Source: Lentinus brumalis (Eukaryota > Basidiomycota > Agaricomycetes > Polyporales > Polyporaceae). From it: DNA of 64,000 nucleotides. Under the pieces are notes generated by a model. The model saw nothing but the letters and a program-made list of their open reading frames with translations. It was not told the DNA's origin and searched no databases. The position numbers were made by a program, and so were the translations under genes. The stretch covers positions 186,001 to 250,000 of the forward strand of contig MARA01000047.1 in assembly GCA_001792895.1 (NCBI GenBank), read 5' to 3'. This document shows positions 49,196-60,200 of the stretch, piece by piece; position 1 is the stretch's first letter, and each line of letters starts with the position of its first letter.

Positions 49196-49312
49196 ATCGG
49201 CAGAGTATCATATGTATATAGTTTCCGCCGCTCCCTATCATGTACCCCGGGCCCTCCAGATACTGTTGAATCCTACCCCGACCGTCTCGCCTACCCTGTC
49301 TATATCATCACG
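49196..49312. promoter_or_regulatory. Short spacer and promoter of the KDZ transposase
   Basis: 117 bp between the TET/JBP stop and the transposase ATG, with a TATA-like TATATAG around 49,214-49,220 about 95 nt upstream of the start. Confidence 0.4.
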
Positions 49313-52300
49313 ATGGGACACCGCTCTCGGAAAGACTTCATCGGCACACGAGTGGAGGTCCGCGCCGCCGTCAAGAAAAGCCGGAAAGGTGTTCGGGTTC
49401 GGGCAAAGCTCGTTCGGGAGAACATCGCCCAGGCCGCCACTGTGGCCACGGCCTCCTCGTCCGCCACAACTGCTGCATCCCAGCCTCCGCTACCTCCATC
49501 CAAGCCCAATACCCCGCTCGGCGATTGCGACTCGGCTGACCAGTATAACGACTACACTGCGGCCAAAGATGCGGAAGCCCGGAGAACAAAGGTAAATTCA
49601 TCCACAGCATTTGTACTGTTCCGCCAAGATTCATGCGCCATACCGGTAGTCTCAGCACGAGTACCAGGCCGAATTCCTAAACCTGCGAGACGAATACCTC
49701 TCCGCCCTCCTAGCTGCGGAATCCCTTCCCACAGACGGCACAGCGTCATGCGGGCATGCACCGGCGTGGCGCTGTCTCTCCTGCCATGGCCGGCCAACGT
49801 TCTGTGCGCCGTGCTGCTTTGATGCGCACAAGGCGCAACCGCTCCATCGCGTCGAGTACTGGCAAGGGGCATTCTTCCAGCCCGGCTGGCTGCGGCAGGT
49901 AGGGGTGCATGTGCACGGCGGCCACGGCGGGCTTCCCTGTCCAAGCCTTGTCCGGTACATGGCCCCGGTCTCCATGTACACGAATAGTGTTTCAGCAACT
50001 CTCGAGAACCCTGTCGAGGAGTCGGAGGAGCTAGAGACACCATATCTTGAAGAGGAGGTTCTTTCGGACTGTGATGATGAAGACGCCGGCCTGTTTGGCT
50101 CATACTCGGGCGATGGCGATGGTGGCGACGATGGCGAGATCCGAATTGCAGACCTTCCCCGGATGGAAGATGCAGTGCCGCAGGTCCCCGGCGCATTTGA
50201 TGCTATGCCCAGCTTCCCTGCATTCGCCGCCACTCGCATGATCGTCGTGGTGGATACGGACGGTGTACACGAACTCCCCTTCACATTCTGCTCTTGTTCC
50301 GAAGCCCCACGCGAGGATCTGCAGCTTCTCTCGCTGGGATTATACCCTGCCACCAAGGCCCGGACGCGCACTGTATTCACCTTCCGACTACTGGATTCGT
50401 TCTCGCTTGCAAACCGGGAATGCAACACGTCAGCTCGTAACTTCTACAACAGCATCAGGCGGACTACCAACAGTGCGTTTCCGCATGTTGTCCCGGTATG
50501 TGTTCACCGCTATCATTCCATCAGTCGTCATCCGCTGACCGCTCGAGCTGCAGGATCGGTATCGGGAGCTCCTGCGCGTGTCGCGTCAGTGGCGAAACTT
50601 GAAAATGCGCAAGTGGGCCGGCTTCGGCCATCGCAATACGCCGGTCGGACCGGGCGAGCTTGCAGTCAAGTGCCCCGCCTGTCCGCAACCTGGAATCAAC
50701 CTCCCGGACGGTTGGGAGACGGACCCACAGCGGTATGTTACAAATTGCTTCTGTCTGCAGCCGGTTACTCATGCATTACCCAGGTGGAAGTACACGCGCG
50801 GTGTCGTCCTTGATGGCAACTTCTCCGCACAACACCGGCCTATGAAACGGCCGGAGAAGGACGTTCGCCTCGCTGACGGTCAAGCGTTTACGGTCGCCGA
50901 TGGCCCGTACAAGCAACACTTGAAGACGGGGAAGGAATACCGAGAGGTACGCCATGCGTGCGCCTCGCCCGGATGCGCCGCTGACCAACACGCATGAGTA
51001 GCCGACAACCTGTAATGAGCACCGCGCTGTGCTCAATGCTGCGGTAAGCCGGGGGAAATACGAAGCCACGGGGATTGGTGCGGCGGCGTGTTCCCGACAT
51101 GGGTTCTTTCAGCCGCATGCATGCGTCGACTTTCAACTCGGCGAACGGTATGTCTATCTGTCCACCAACGCCCGCCCAGAAGAAACGCTGATATATTGTA
51201 TAGGCAGCTTAACATGGACTACATCCTGAATTGGATCTTAGCCTTCCTTAACGGTCTCACCACCGTCCTCCTCCTCTACGACATCATGTGCCAGTACTAC
51301 ACCCGGCTTCACGAACGATTCCAGAAAAGCCCCGGGCTTCAGATGCCCCGGGCCTCAAGTTCCTCCGCGGCATCGGACAATTCCATGTCCACGGCCACCT
51401 TACCCGGTGCTTCCCCGGTTCTCACTGAACTTCCTCCGAGGCGTCGGGGTTCAAGACGGCGAAATCATCGAGACGCTGTGGAACAAGATCAATGGCATTG
51501 CGGGAAGCACGCGGGGAATGGGTTCTGCACATCGGCATGAGCTCATTGATGATCGAATGAACGACTCAAATTGGATGAAGCTCACACGGATTGGTGAGTA
51601 TTGAAATGTTCATTAGCGGTCCGCAACATGATGCTGACGGCGTATAAATACATAGTTCCCCTGCTGATGCGCCGCTGGAAGCGCGTACTCGCCCAACACG
51701 ACCGCGCAATTTCCGCACTGGACGAACTGTCCGGCAATGCTACTGACGCCGAACTGGCAGCTTGGAGGGCTGCCGCCAACGCGGCGCACGAGGCGAGGGA
51801 CAACGACGTGGCCGCAATGGACTTGTATGACGTCCACACAAAGCCCGGTAAGTATCCTGCAAATTTCACAGGCTCCTCGCTTATGCGCACAAGCAGCACC
51901 TACGCAGAAGGAGGTTCAAGAGGCCCTCTTGCGTCAGGAGCTTCAGGAACACGACATCAACGCAGGCGGAGCAAGTAGCTGGATTAGTACTGGACTTCGC
52001 CTTGAAGAGCGCAAGTGAGTCTCCTGCGTTTCTCCTTCGCTCGTCGTGCACTCATGCAAACTGCACCCACCAGACTGTCAGTAGCGTATGCGGCGCGACA
52101 GCTAGATGCGAATGCGACCGACACTGCACGAATCGAACTAGCGGACTCACGGCTCAAGCTCGCAAAGGCCATCCGGGTATTCCATGCTGCCGGCCGGACC
52201 CACATTGGGTCGGGATCCATGTCCGAAGATACCGACGATCCAATGCTCGTCGGCGAAGAATGGGATGGGCTCGCCCAACAGGCGGCGGCGGCGGCGGGGA

Positions 52301-53118
52301 GGAACACCGACGTTCTTCAGCCGGAGCACCAGGCCTTAGCTCTCCCATCGACCTTGGGGCTGCCCTACCTAAAGTCAGTGAAGCTCATGCACCTCGTCGA
52401 CAAGGAACTGCAGTTGCGGCAGGGACAAATGAACGACAGCCTCCAAGGAGTTCGTACCGGAATCGGATACAAATCCATGGTCTTCCGGAAGAAGGTTCGC
52501 GAGGCGACGTCAACACGGGAGAAGCTGCGCAGCTTCGACGAGGTCCACATCATAGACGACACCATCCGCAAGCACGTTCGTGTGTACATGCAAGCACGGC
52601 AGGCATGCCTGCGTCTGTACGACACTAACACGCCGGACGGCGCCGCGGCGCAGACTGCATTCCTCGGTACATACCGTATCATCACTAAGGACGACCTCAC
52701 CGCCAGCACGACCGTACTAGAGGCATTTACGCCGGGCCTCCGCAACAGGCACGATGCGTGGTTCTGGGGAGCTGGCAACGGCGATGGGCAGGATGCAGAG
52801 TGGTTGCGTGAATGTGAGTACATGCCGAAACGGCGCGGGCAAAGGACTGACCATCTACTATCAGTCCGGCGATCACTCTGGCTACGGGCACTCGAGCGCA
52901 AGGAGCGTTGGGTGGAAGAGCGGTCGCTCGTCCCGTTTGAGATGGAGTGTACGGTGCGGTTCTTTCAGCATAGGGCGCAGGAGTGGGAGGGCTGGGGTGC
53001 AGCTGGTGTTACGCCGGGACATGCGGCGTATGCACGCCGCCAGGCGGACATGTGGCGGCGATTGGCCCAGCATGCGCAGACATCGTTCGCCCAGGTCCTG
53101 GCTACATCGGCCGCTTAG
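49313..53118 (+). CDS. CxC2-type KDZ transposase (two frame breaks)
   Basis: This should cut and rejoin the element's ends. Nine exons: 49,313-49,591, 49,656-50,495, 50,554-50,732, 50,784-50,946, 51,002-51,147, 51,204-51,593, 51,656-51,847, 51,894-52,014 and 52,074-53,118, about 1,118 residues. The CxC2 cluster (W-R-C-L-S-C-H-G-R-P ... F-C-A-P-C-C ... H-R-V-E-Y-W) is in exon 2. The RNase H-like core follows: D in V-V-L-D-G-N-F, D in L-L-Y-D-I-M-C-Q-Y, Glu in V-Q-D-G-E-I-I-E-T-L-W, plus F-H-V-H-G-H and M-N-D-S-N-W. A C-terminal helical part holds R-T-G-I-G-Y-K-S. Within exon 6 one base is missing at each of two C4 runs (51,346-51,349 and 51,413-51,416); as written, translation ends at 51,540. 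With both bases all splice phases agree and no other break exists. Confidence 0.9.
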
Positions 53119-53756
53119 GTGAATTCGAAGTGACGTATTGATCCGATGTTCGGCGAATATACTACAGATTGCGACTCATCGCCGGTATGCCGGGGAAGCA
53201 TGGCATACATCGACGACGAGGATCCTGGGGCCATGCTAAGTATCGCCGGGCGCACGCAGGTACACGAGGTAATCTACTGTACTCCGAAAGCCGCCAGTGA
53301 GCATCCGCGCAGGGAATCTGTCCGTGAACACCGTACTTCGCAAGGCCGATATATATCGGGCAATCACTGAATGCGGGAATCCAATACTTGCTATAGGTGA
53401 GTTTACCGGAGTACGACAGTGTGCTGCCAGTCGTTTGTAAGGGCCCAATAGCACCCCGGCACTGAGCGCCGCTCAATAGGCCCTGAGACGATATATGGCG
53501 TATGGAAAGACGGGTTGTATCTACCCCACCTTCGGATTTTCTAGAGGCGGATATGGGGAACAGGTTGGTCGACGAATGAATGTTGATCGGCCGGCGAACT
53601 CAATAGTATGTCACTGTATACGTAGCTTTCTGCAGGGTGCAGCATCTCGCTGAGAGCGATGTCAAGGAATGCTCGGCCGACCCTTGGAACGGCCGGTATG
53701 CCTGTGCAGGGATGTCAGCAAGCAGGCAGCAGGCTTGACGACGTACGTGAGTGAAC
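53119..53756. other. Right subterminal region before the repeat array
   Basis: No gene is supportable. Scattered CGGCCGG-type motifs occur (about 53,590 and 53,690), spaced more widely than in the following array. Confidence 0.55.
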
Positions 53757-54410
53757 AGCCGGTGTGCTTAGCCTGGGGAATCCCTTAACGGCTGGTATGC
53801 GGAGCTATAAATGTTGTTGAGCCGCCGATATGTATCGCCAGTGACGTGAGCGTACGGCCGGTGTGCTGAGCCTACTAAATGTTCTAACGGCCGGTGTGCT
53901 GAGCCTACGAAATGTTCGAACGGCCGGTATGCGTAGGAGAGGATGCCATCGAGCGGCCGGTGTGCGTAGCCATGGATGGTCGGAAGCGGCCGGTATGCGT
54001 AGCCAGAGATTGCAGCGGGCGGCCGGTATGCGTAGGAGAGGATGCCATCGAGCGGCCGGTGTGCGTAGCCATGGATGGTCGGAAGCGGCCGGTATGCGTA
54101 GCCAGAGATTGCAGCGGGCGGCCGGTATGCGTAGGAGAGGATGCCATCGAGCGGCCGGTGTGCGTAGCCATGGATGGTCGGAAGCGGCCGGTATGCGTAG
54201 CCAGAGATTGCAGCGGGCGGCCGGTATGCGTAGGAGAGGATGCCATCGAGCGGCCGGTGTGCGTAGCCATGGATGGTTGGAAGCGGCCGGTATGCGTAGC
54301 CAGAGATTGCAGAGAGCGGCCGGTAAGCGTAGCCAGAAAGTGGAGAGAGTGGCCGATAAGCGTAGCTAGAAATTGGAGCGAGCGGCCGGTAAGCGTTGCT
54401 GGCAATTAAG
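53757..54410 (+). repeat. 33-bp tandem repeat array, about 20 monomers, with a 99-bp higher-order unit
   Basis: Each monomer begins with CGGCCGGTATGCGTAG or a close variant, at exact 33-bp steps (53,855, 53,888, 53,921, 53,954 and so on). From 53,921 four copies of a three-monomer, 99-bp unit are almost identical. Because 33 is a multiple of three, open frames of 165-224 residues run along it on both strands (for example repeats of Y-A-Y-R-P-L); these are by-products, not genes. The position next to the element's right end and the matching inverted 15-mer at the left end suggest subterminal binding sites. Confidence 0.85.
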
Positions 54411-54758
54411 AAGCAGTGGTCGGGGAGGTGTGTAATTGACACCCTCTGTAGGTCCTACTGTCAGATCCCATGCAGCGCAGCTTTACATGAATCAGGGCAG
54501 GCGCAATCCACCGGTATAGCCCCATGTCCTACCGGCCCGCTACAGCAATGCCATACATTCAGGCAGAGACTCCAGAGCACGCACCGTGGCCTTTGACGAA
54601 GATATTACGGGTACCCAGAGTGCGCATCCCATGTGGCTACTACAATCATACTACAGCACTGTTATCAGTGTACCTCGGCATGCAAGACACCTGTGAATAC
54701 CGACCGACCGGCCGGCGTGCCGTCCACTGTACCACAACCCTACCGGCCGGGCCCGGTT
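54411..54758. other. Right terminal segment of the younger element
   Basis: About 350 bp between the repeat array and the terminal repeat block. It holds further CGGCCGG motifs (around 54,708 and 54,745) and no gene. Confidence 0.55.
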
Positions 54759-54797
54759 CCTCTGCAACCTACCGGGTGAATGGCCTCCGGTGGAACA
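54759..54797 (-). repeat. Right terminal inverted repeat block of the younger element
   Basis: Read on the minus strand it gives TGTTCCACCGGAGGCCATT (54,797-54,779) and TTGCAGAGG (54,767-54,759), matching the left block with three differences in the first part and none in the second. Confidence 0.65.
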
Positions 54798-54827
54798 GCA
54801 ATATTGGGGATCTTTATGACATAGGCT

Positions 54828-54835
54828 CGACCTAT
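54828..54835 (+). repeat. Target site duplication, right copy (CGACCTAT)
   Basis: Identical to 38,273-38,280. It is followed at once by GTACGT, the intron donor of the interrupted transposase gene. Confidence 0.9.
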
Positions 54836-56766
54836 GTACGTATCACTGCTGCGAAGTATATCCCAAAGGACTAACCGCACCCTTACAGGCTTCTATAACT
54901 TGCGCCCTCCGACACGCATATGCTCGGACCCCAGATGCACGAAGAAACGCTCTCGTCTTGTGGACGATAGCTATGGTGTGAAGGCGTCCGTGCTCGGGGA
55001 GGCACGGTCACACGACGTGATGATATTCACGCGCGACTTAGGCCCGGTCCCAGCGAAGGCAACGTCGCTGTACTGCCGTGGTACGTGCATGACACGCCGC
55101 TCATCGTTGTCGTCGCTGATCTATTTGCGCAGGTTGCCACACGCGGTACTATCACAACTACTTCGTGCACGACCAAGCGTCTACTCGGACGTACTACGCA
55201 GGCACTGTCCCCCATTCATACAAATCGCGCAACACTTCTATATAGCCAGCGACGTATGCGAAGATATCGCAAACTCGATGGTCCTGTCATGGTGCGTCGT
55301 ATGCACTGCTTAGTGGTCTGTACTCACATATTGATTCAGGACATCTGCGACCAACGCAGCGGAGATCTACAACCTCGCCGAACGTCCAGATGAACTCGCC
55401 GCTGAACTCCAGCTGGACTCGAAGCTGTCGAAGCAGCTGTCTACGGAGCAAGCCTGGGATGCTTTCTTCACGTACTCGCTCCTCCTCCATCACGAGGAGT
55501 ATGGTACGGCCCTGGCACTCGACCACAACGCGCCGACACACGCAGAGCGCCTTCGCCCAGCGCTGCAAGCTCGGAACATCTTGATGGTTGGGCCGGGCCA
55601 GGAGGAGTGGTCGCATGCCTGTGACCTATGTTGCTGGGTCCATGAGAATGACCACGGCGAGACAGGTGCGTCGTATTATATTGCTCATATCCGCGACTAC
55701 ACTGACACACAAATAGTTGCTGTACGATCTGTCGTGACTGACGGCGTGACGGTCGGACATCCATGCTGCGGCTGCCATGATTGCAAGGAGCCGATTATCC
55801 GCAAGAAGGGCGCGCGGTACTGTGCAAAGCATGCTCACCTGGAGCTCAAGTGCTCAGTCGTCGAGTGCAGCGAGCTCGCTGAGGTGGGATTCAAGACATG
55901 CTCCGCCCCGTCGCACCGGTCCGTCGAGACCCACTATCAACTGAAAGGCAAGGCTATGTTCCAGCTGCGGGAACGATGGAACGAGTGAACGAATCGCGTG
56001 GTCATATTGGCACTCACCCGCAGCCGTTCACTACAAGCACCGTTCCAGCAGCAGCCGGCACAGATGCGGAGGAGTTCGGGATGTTCGACGACGGTGAGAT
56101 CGAGTGTGAGGAGAAGTCCTCTGACGGCAACCGCAAGGTGAAGGCCTTACTCGGGCGTCGACATACGCACAATGAAGAGCTGTGCGTATGTTCATGCGGT
56201 GTTGTGCTTGGCCGCGCGACCTTCTTTGGCTCAGAGGCCGTCAACGGTGTCCTAGTAAGTCGTAATTCTCTTGGTGCAATAGCGTACTTACTTGCTCCCT
56301 CCCTCAGCAATTCTGGCGTGTTCTCTTCCCAACCAAGAGATCCCAGCCCCAGGTCCACTGGCACGACCAGAATTGCCGACTTCGTCTCATGCTCAACAAC
56401 AAGGACCAGGCGACACGTGATTTCTTCGCGCACTGTGCGCTGCCAGTGGACGTGTTCCACTTCAAGTGCAAGCACAAGGCAACCGACGTCGAGTGCAACC
56501 TACACTGTAACCCATACAACTGGCCGGAGTTGCACACCCCAGACGGCAAGTGGCGCTTCAATTCGTCGGCTGCCGAGCAAACAAACGCATGGTTCTGCAA
56601 GTACCACGCCATCGTACGTGAGATGGACGTAGATAGGTACAATTTTTTTCTTGACGAGATGATCAAACGGCGGAACCGTTTGACAGTCCAGAAACTCCGC
56701 GAGAAGGGGCATCACCCTTATCGCATTCCACGTGACTTCCTTCTCCAGAACAACGACGATGCGTAG
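54836..56766 (+). pseudogene. CxC5/CxC6-type KDZ transposase, 3' part, separated from its first exon
   Basis: The segment opens with the intron (54,836-54,888) that followed the first exon before insertion. Exons 54,889-55,080, 55,133-55,291, 55,340-55,665, 55,717-56,254 and 56,308-56,766 follow. Content: the CxC5 part (R-P-P-T-R-I-C-S-D-P-R-C, L-Y-C-R-G-C-H-T-R-Y-Y-H-N-Y), F-I-Q-I-A-Q-H-F-Y-I, the CxC6 part (P-C-C-G-C-H-D-C-K-E-P, Y-C-A-K-H, T-C-S-A-P-S-H), then G-K-A-M-F-Q-L and the catalytic-side region with V-H-W-H-D-Q-N-C and V-D-V-F-H-F-K-C-K-H. Two single bases are missing: in the C5 run 55,209-55,213 and near the GGG at 55,969-55,971. With these and the one in exon 1, all phases close to a protein of about 673 residues. 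Cut off from its start, it cannot make full-length protein. Confidence 0.85.
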
Positions 56767-57239
56767 GCTTGCGAGCAGTGCGAGCAGTGTATGTATGCAC
56801 ACAGGTAGCTCATATGTGCATCCACAAGTGCAGGGGAATATGAGGAGGCCGTCAGCTCCTCGACCTCAACAACTTGATCACACTGTTGTTATGCATGTAC
56901 TTATGGAACTAGTAAGTAATGTCTACTTACCCGTCAATAGGCGCCGAACCGACCGTCTGACGGTGAGACCTCTGCAGGGTGGGGCATTAATTGCTAAGAG
57001 AGACTGACTTCACCACGCGGTAGGGTAGGTAATGAGCTACCACTCTAGGGTAAAACTCTCCAACTTTATAGAAATTTGGAGACATGAGAGAGGGACGAAG
57101 ATGCTGGTGACTTACGAACTTTGTACGGTGCTGAAGAGGTGATATTATAGTTGAGTAAGTAAAGTAAGTACAACGATAGTTAAGAAGTAAGTATGACAAT
57201 AGTTACGGCAATAGTGATACTGTAACTTCAGTCCTGAGT
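56767..57239. other. Spacer between the convergent genes of the older element
   Basis: 473 bp between two stop codons. AT-richer than the surroundings with several TAAGTA/AGTAAG repeats at 57,140-57,200; presumably both 3' ends. No gene. Confidence 0.5.
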
Positions 57240-60200
57240 CTACTCGTCATCAGACATAAGCTCGTATACCTCGCGGCCGTCTTCGTCCACCCTCTTGACG
57301 AAGCCTCTCATCTCGTCCGACACTGTGAGAAGCATAGGAGGGACAGCCCCTGCCTCTGCCTCCTCCTCCACTTTGATTGTCGGCAAAGCCAAAGGACTTG
57401 GAGAGTCCTCGATCAGGATAGGAGACTCCGGCCACTGTGGACCCAAGACATCTCTGGGTACCTCGACGTCCTCCAGCTTGACAGCAGTCACCACTTGTTG
57501 AGGCCCCAAGGTCGCCGCGGCCGTAGTCTCGGAGCTGCGATTCTTCGGCACAGGCCGAGGACGTGGGCGAGGAGGGGGAAAGAGAGACACTCCTGCTGAG
57601 GAGCAAGTCGAGCAACGCTCGTGTGTAATGGCTTCAAGGCGGGCCAGGTGAGTCCTGACTTCATGCGCGGCCATTAGGACGGGAAGACCCTCTGATGCGG
57701 CTTCGATGTCGGGGTCGTAGTCCTCAGCAGGAAAAACGGCCTTGCCGTGCTTGTGACTTGCCCGGAGGACGTCGAGCGCGCTCTCCAAATCGCAGTTGCG
57801 ATCATCTCCGATGAGGCGAGCGGTGAGCTCCGGGAGGAGAACATCTGCGATGATGGTGTCGGTGTCGAGACCATGAGTGAGGACACGAGAGCAATCGAGC
57901 GCATGCTTGAAAAGGCGGATCAGAACCTCCAATATGATTTGGTAACCCTTCTCGCCATAGCTGCGCAAACTCGTTAGCATGTCGTGAGGTCTCTAGACAA
58001 AGTACTCACTAGCCTGCCGTAGCGTTTTGCATGTTCATGAATCTCGAGCGTACCCCTGCGTTAGGCTTGTATGTCTTCTGTACATCGACAAAGATAGGAT
58101 TGGAGTGAGGATTGCGAAGAACCTCTATGAGGGCAGGTAGGATGGACAGGATCCGTGCGGGCAGACGAACGAAGTCCAGGTCAACCGGGTACAACTCAGA
58201 ACCCGCAGTCTGCGCTTGACGTGCAAGCAAAGAGAGCCGTTGGTGCGCAGAGCAGTAGGGGATAAAATGGTTCGCAAATTCGCCATAGTTCATGGGCTCA
58301 CGGTGTGCTGGGTTCTCGTCCAACGCGTCTGGGTAGGACATCGTGAAGAGCTTCTGGCGCTGTGCAACCAGGGTGGTCGGAAGCAACTCCGGCATCCTCA
58401 GGTCGCAGAACTCGCACAGTGGAGGAATAGAGAGACCTACGGCCTCATCAACGTCGGCATCCGGATCGTCCTCCAACTCAGCAAGCTCCTCTGCTGCCAA
58501 GCTCACCTCATGCTCGTCCTGGTCTGCACGCGACACCTGCTTGGGGGGCTCGGAGGAGGGTGGACGTGTCGATGGATCGGGCTCGGGTTCAAGATATTCC
58601 AGATCATCGTGGGTAGCGGGAGGTCCGACAGCAGTGAGTGTGGGCGAGCATCTGGGCAGAGAAGCTGGAGAGGATGTGGAAGCGGAGGGAAGCTTGGGGA
58701 CCACAGAGCTTGAAGCGGACAGGTTTGGAGGAGGTGAGAGGCTAGTGTTGTCCTCGTCAGAGCTCAACGAGAGCTCTCCACCTGCCTGGAGCGCAGCGAT
58801 GAACAAAGACCAGCTGCCTTTGGGCTCGTTGCCATACTCTAGAAACCGCTCACGAAGAGCTGCGGGTGCTTCACGAAGTTGCAGGCGGTGCTGGTAGAAC
58901 GTCCCGTTCACATACTTCAGACCGAATACTTTGTTGAACGCTTCGGGAGTTGTCTTGACCTTGCGTGCCTCAATAAGAGTGTCCATCGCATCGAAACCAC
59001 ACTTGAGCTGGCTGACAGTGAAGCCGAAGGGGAATTCTGGTTTCATACGGCTCCGCGACGCTGTGCCCTGTACGATAGTGCCATGTGTCCTCGAGGCTGC
59101 TCGGGAGCCTGACATGTTCGATGGTCTGGCAGCAGGAGAGCTGGCGCAAGGCCTCGGGGGTGTCTGAGCGGAGAAGTCAGGAGGTCAGTACACATAGCGC
59201 TATACAGGACAGGTACGTACTTGACGCAAGGCCACCGGTGTGCTCGATGTCTGCTGGGTGGGGACATTCTCAAGCTTCTCTGTGCGAGCAGTCTTTCGGC
59301 GAGGACCGTCAAGCTCTGATTGAGCAGGCCGCTTACGCATGTGGCCTGTCAACTCAAGTTCAAGCTCGCTGTCGAGGTCGACGCAGTCAGAGTCGGACCA
59401 GACCACATCTATGTTGCCGCAGAAGAGACGGATGAAGAGCCGGGGTGGGTTATCATTGCTTCGTCGTGCGGAGGTGATCTCGAGGGATGTCTGCGCGCTC
59501 TGCATGGTCCAATACCGCTGAGGGAGCTGAGCCGAGTTGAGAACCTCGACAACAGTATTGCTGTCAAAGTTCAAATGCTTGACGAGATACGGAACTTTGA
59601 GGAGTTCGACATGGGGAAAGGTTTCGACCTCGACATTGAGGCGGACTGGAGGCTTTCCGGCCTGTGTGTTCCTCAGCATGAGCACTAGAACATCGGCCGG
59701 GAAGACATCGACAATGAACGAGGACTCACAGTATGCCAGACTAACAGGAGCACCGTGCGGAGACGTGCTTGAGCGAGCTCCTGCACACTCCTCTTCACAT
59801 TGCGTACGTCTGCCCGCTGGTTATGAGCACCGTTATGAGCGGTTGCCCAGATTGGACCGATCGGCATTGAGAGCCCCGGCTTAGGGCCACGCTGGGTCGG
59901 CGGGCGCGCAGGTGCTGTCGCTGTGCTGCCAACAGTGGGAGCAGTGACGTGAAGCGACACAGACCCGGACGGCAATGAAGGCGTAGGAGGGGGTGGAGCA
60001 GGGGCAGGAGGTGCAGATGATGACGAAGGTGACGGCAGGGCGTCGGAGCGGGCGGCAGAAGTGCTTGGAAGAACCCGAGGAGGCGAGACAGGAGGAGGAG
60101 GTACCGCGCGAGCTGACTGAGCGGCGAGGATGAGACTTTGCAGGGAATGGATCTGCTGAAGTGCTGTGGCATCGAGGGACTGCGGCGTGCTTGGGAGGCG

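Larger units (their letters stand above)
38281..54827. mobile_element. Younger KDZ transposon, 16,547 bp, with TET/JBP and homeodomain-like cargo
   Basis: The element lies between identical copies of CGACCTAT, inside the CxC5/CxC6 transposase gene of the older element. Its ends share inverted, diverged blocks at matching distances: TGTCCCACCGGTGGACATT 32 bp from the left end against 16 of 19 matching bases 30 bp from the right end, then TTGCAGAGG at about 61 bp from both ends. It carries five genes: acidic Ser-rich (-), Cys-cluster (+), homeodomain-like (-), TET/JBP dioxygenase (+) and CxC2-type KDZ transposase (+). KDZ elements that carry TET/JBP genes are known from basidiomycetes, and 8-bp duplications are reported, from memory, for Zisupton relatives. 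Confidence 0.9.

Noticed and set aside
53768..54442. Repeat protein made of Y-A-Y-R-P-L units on the minus strand (224 residues) and long frames on the plus strand
   Set aside because: All arise from the 33-bp tandem array, whose period is a multiple of three and which lacks stops on both strands. It lies in a transposon's subterminal zone.
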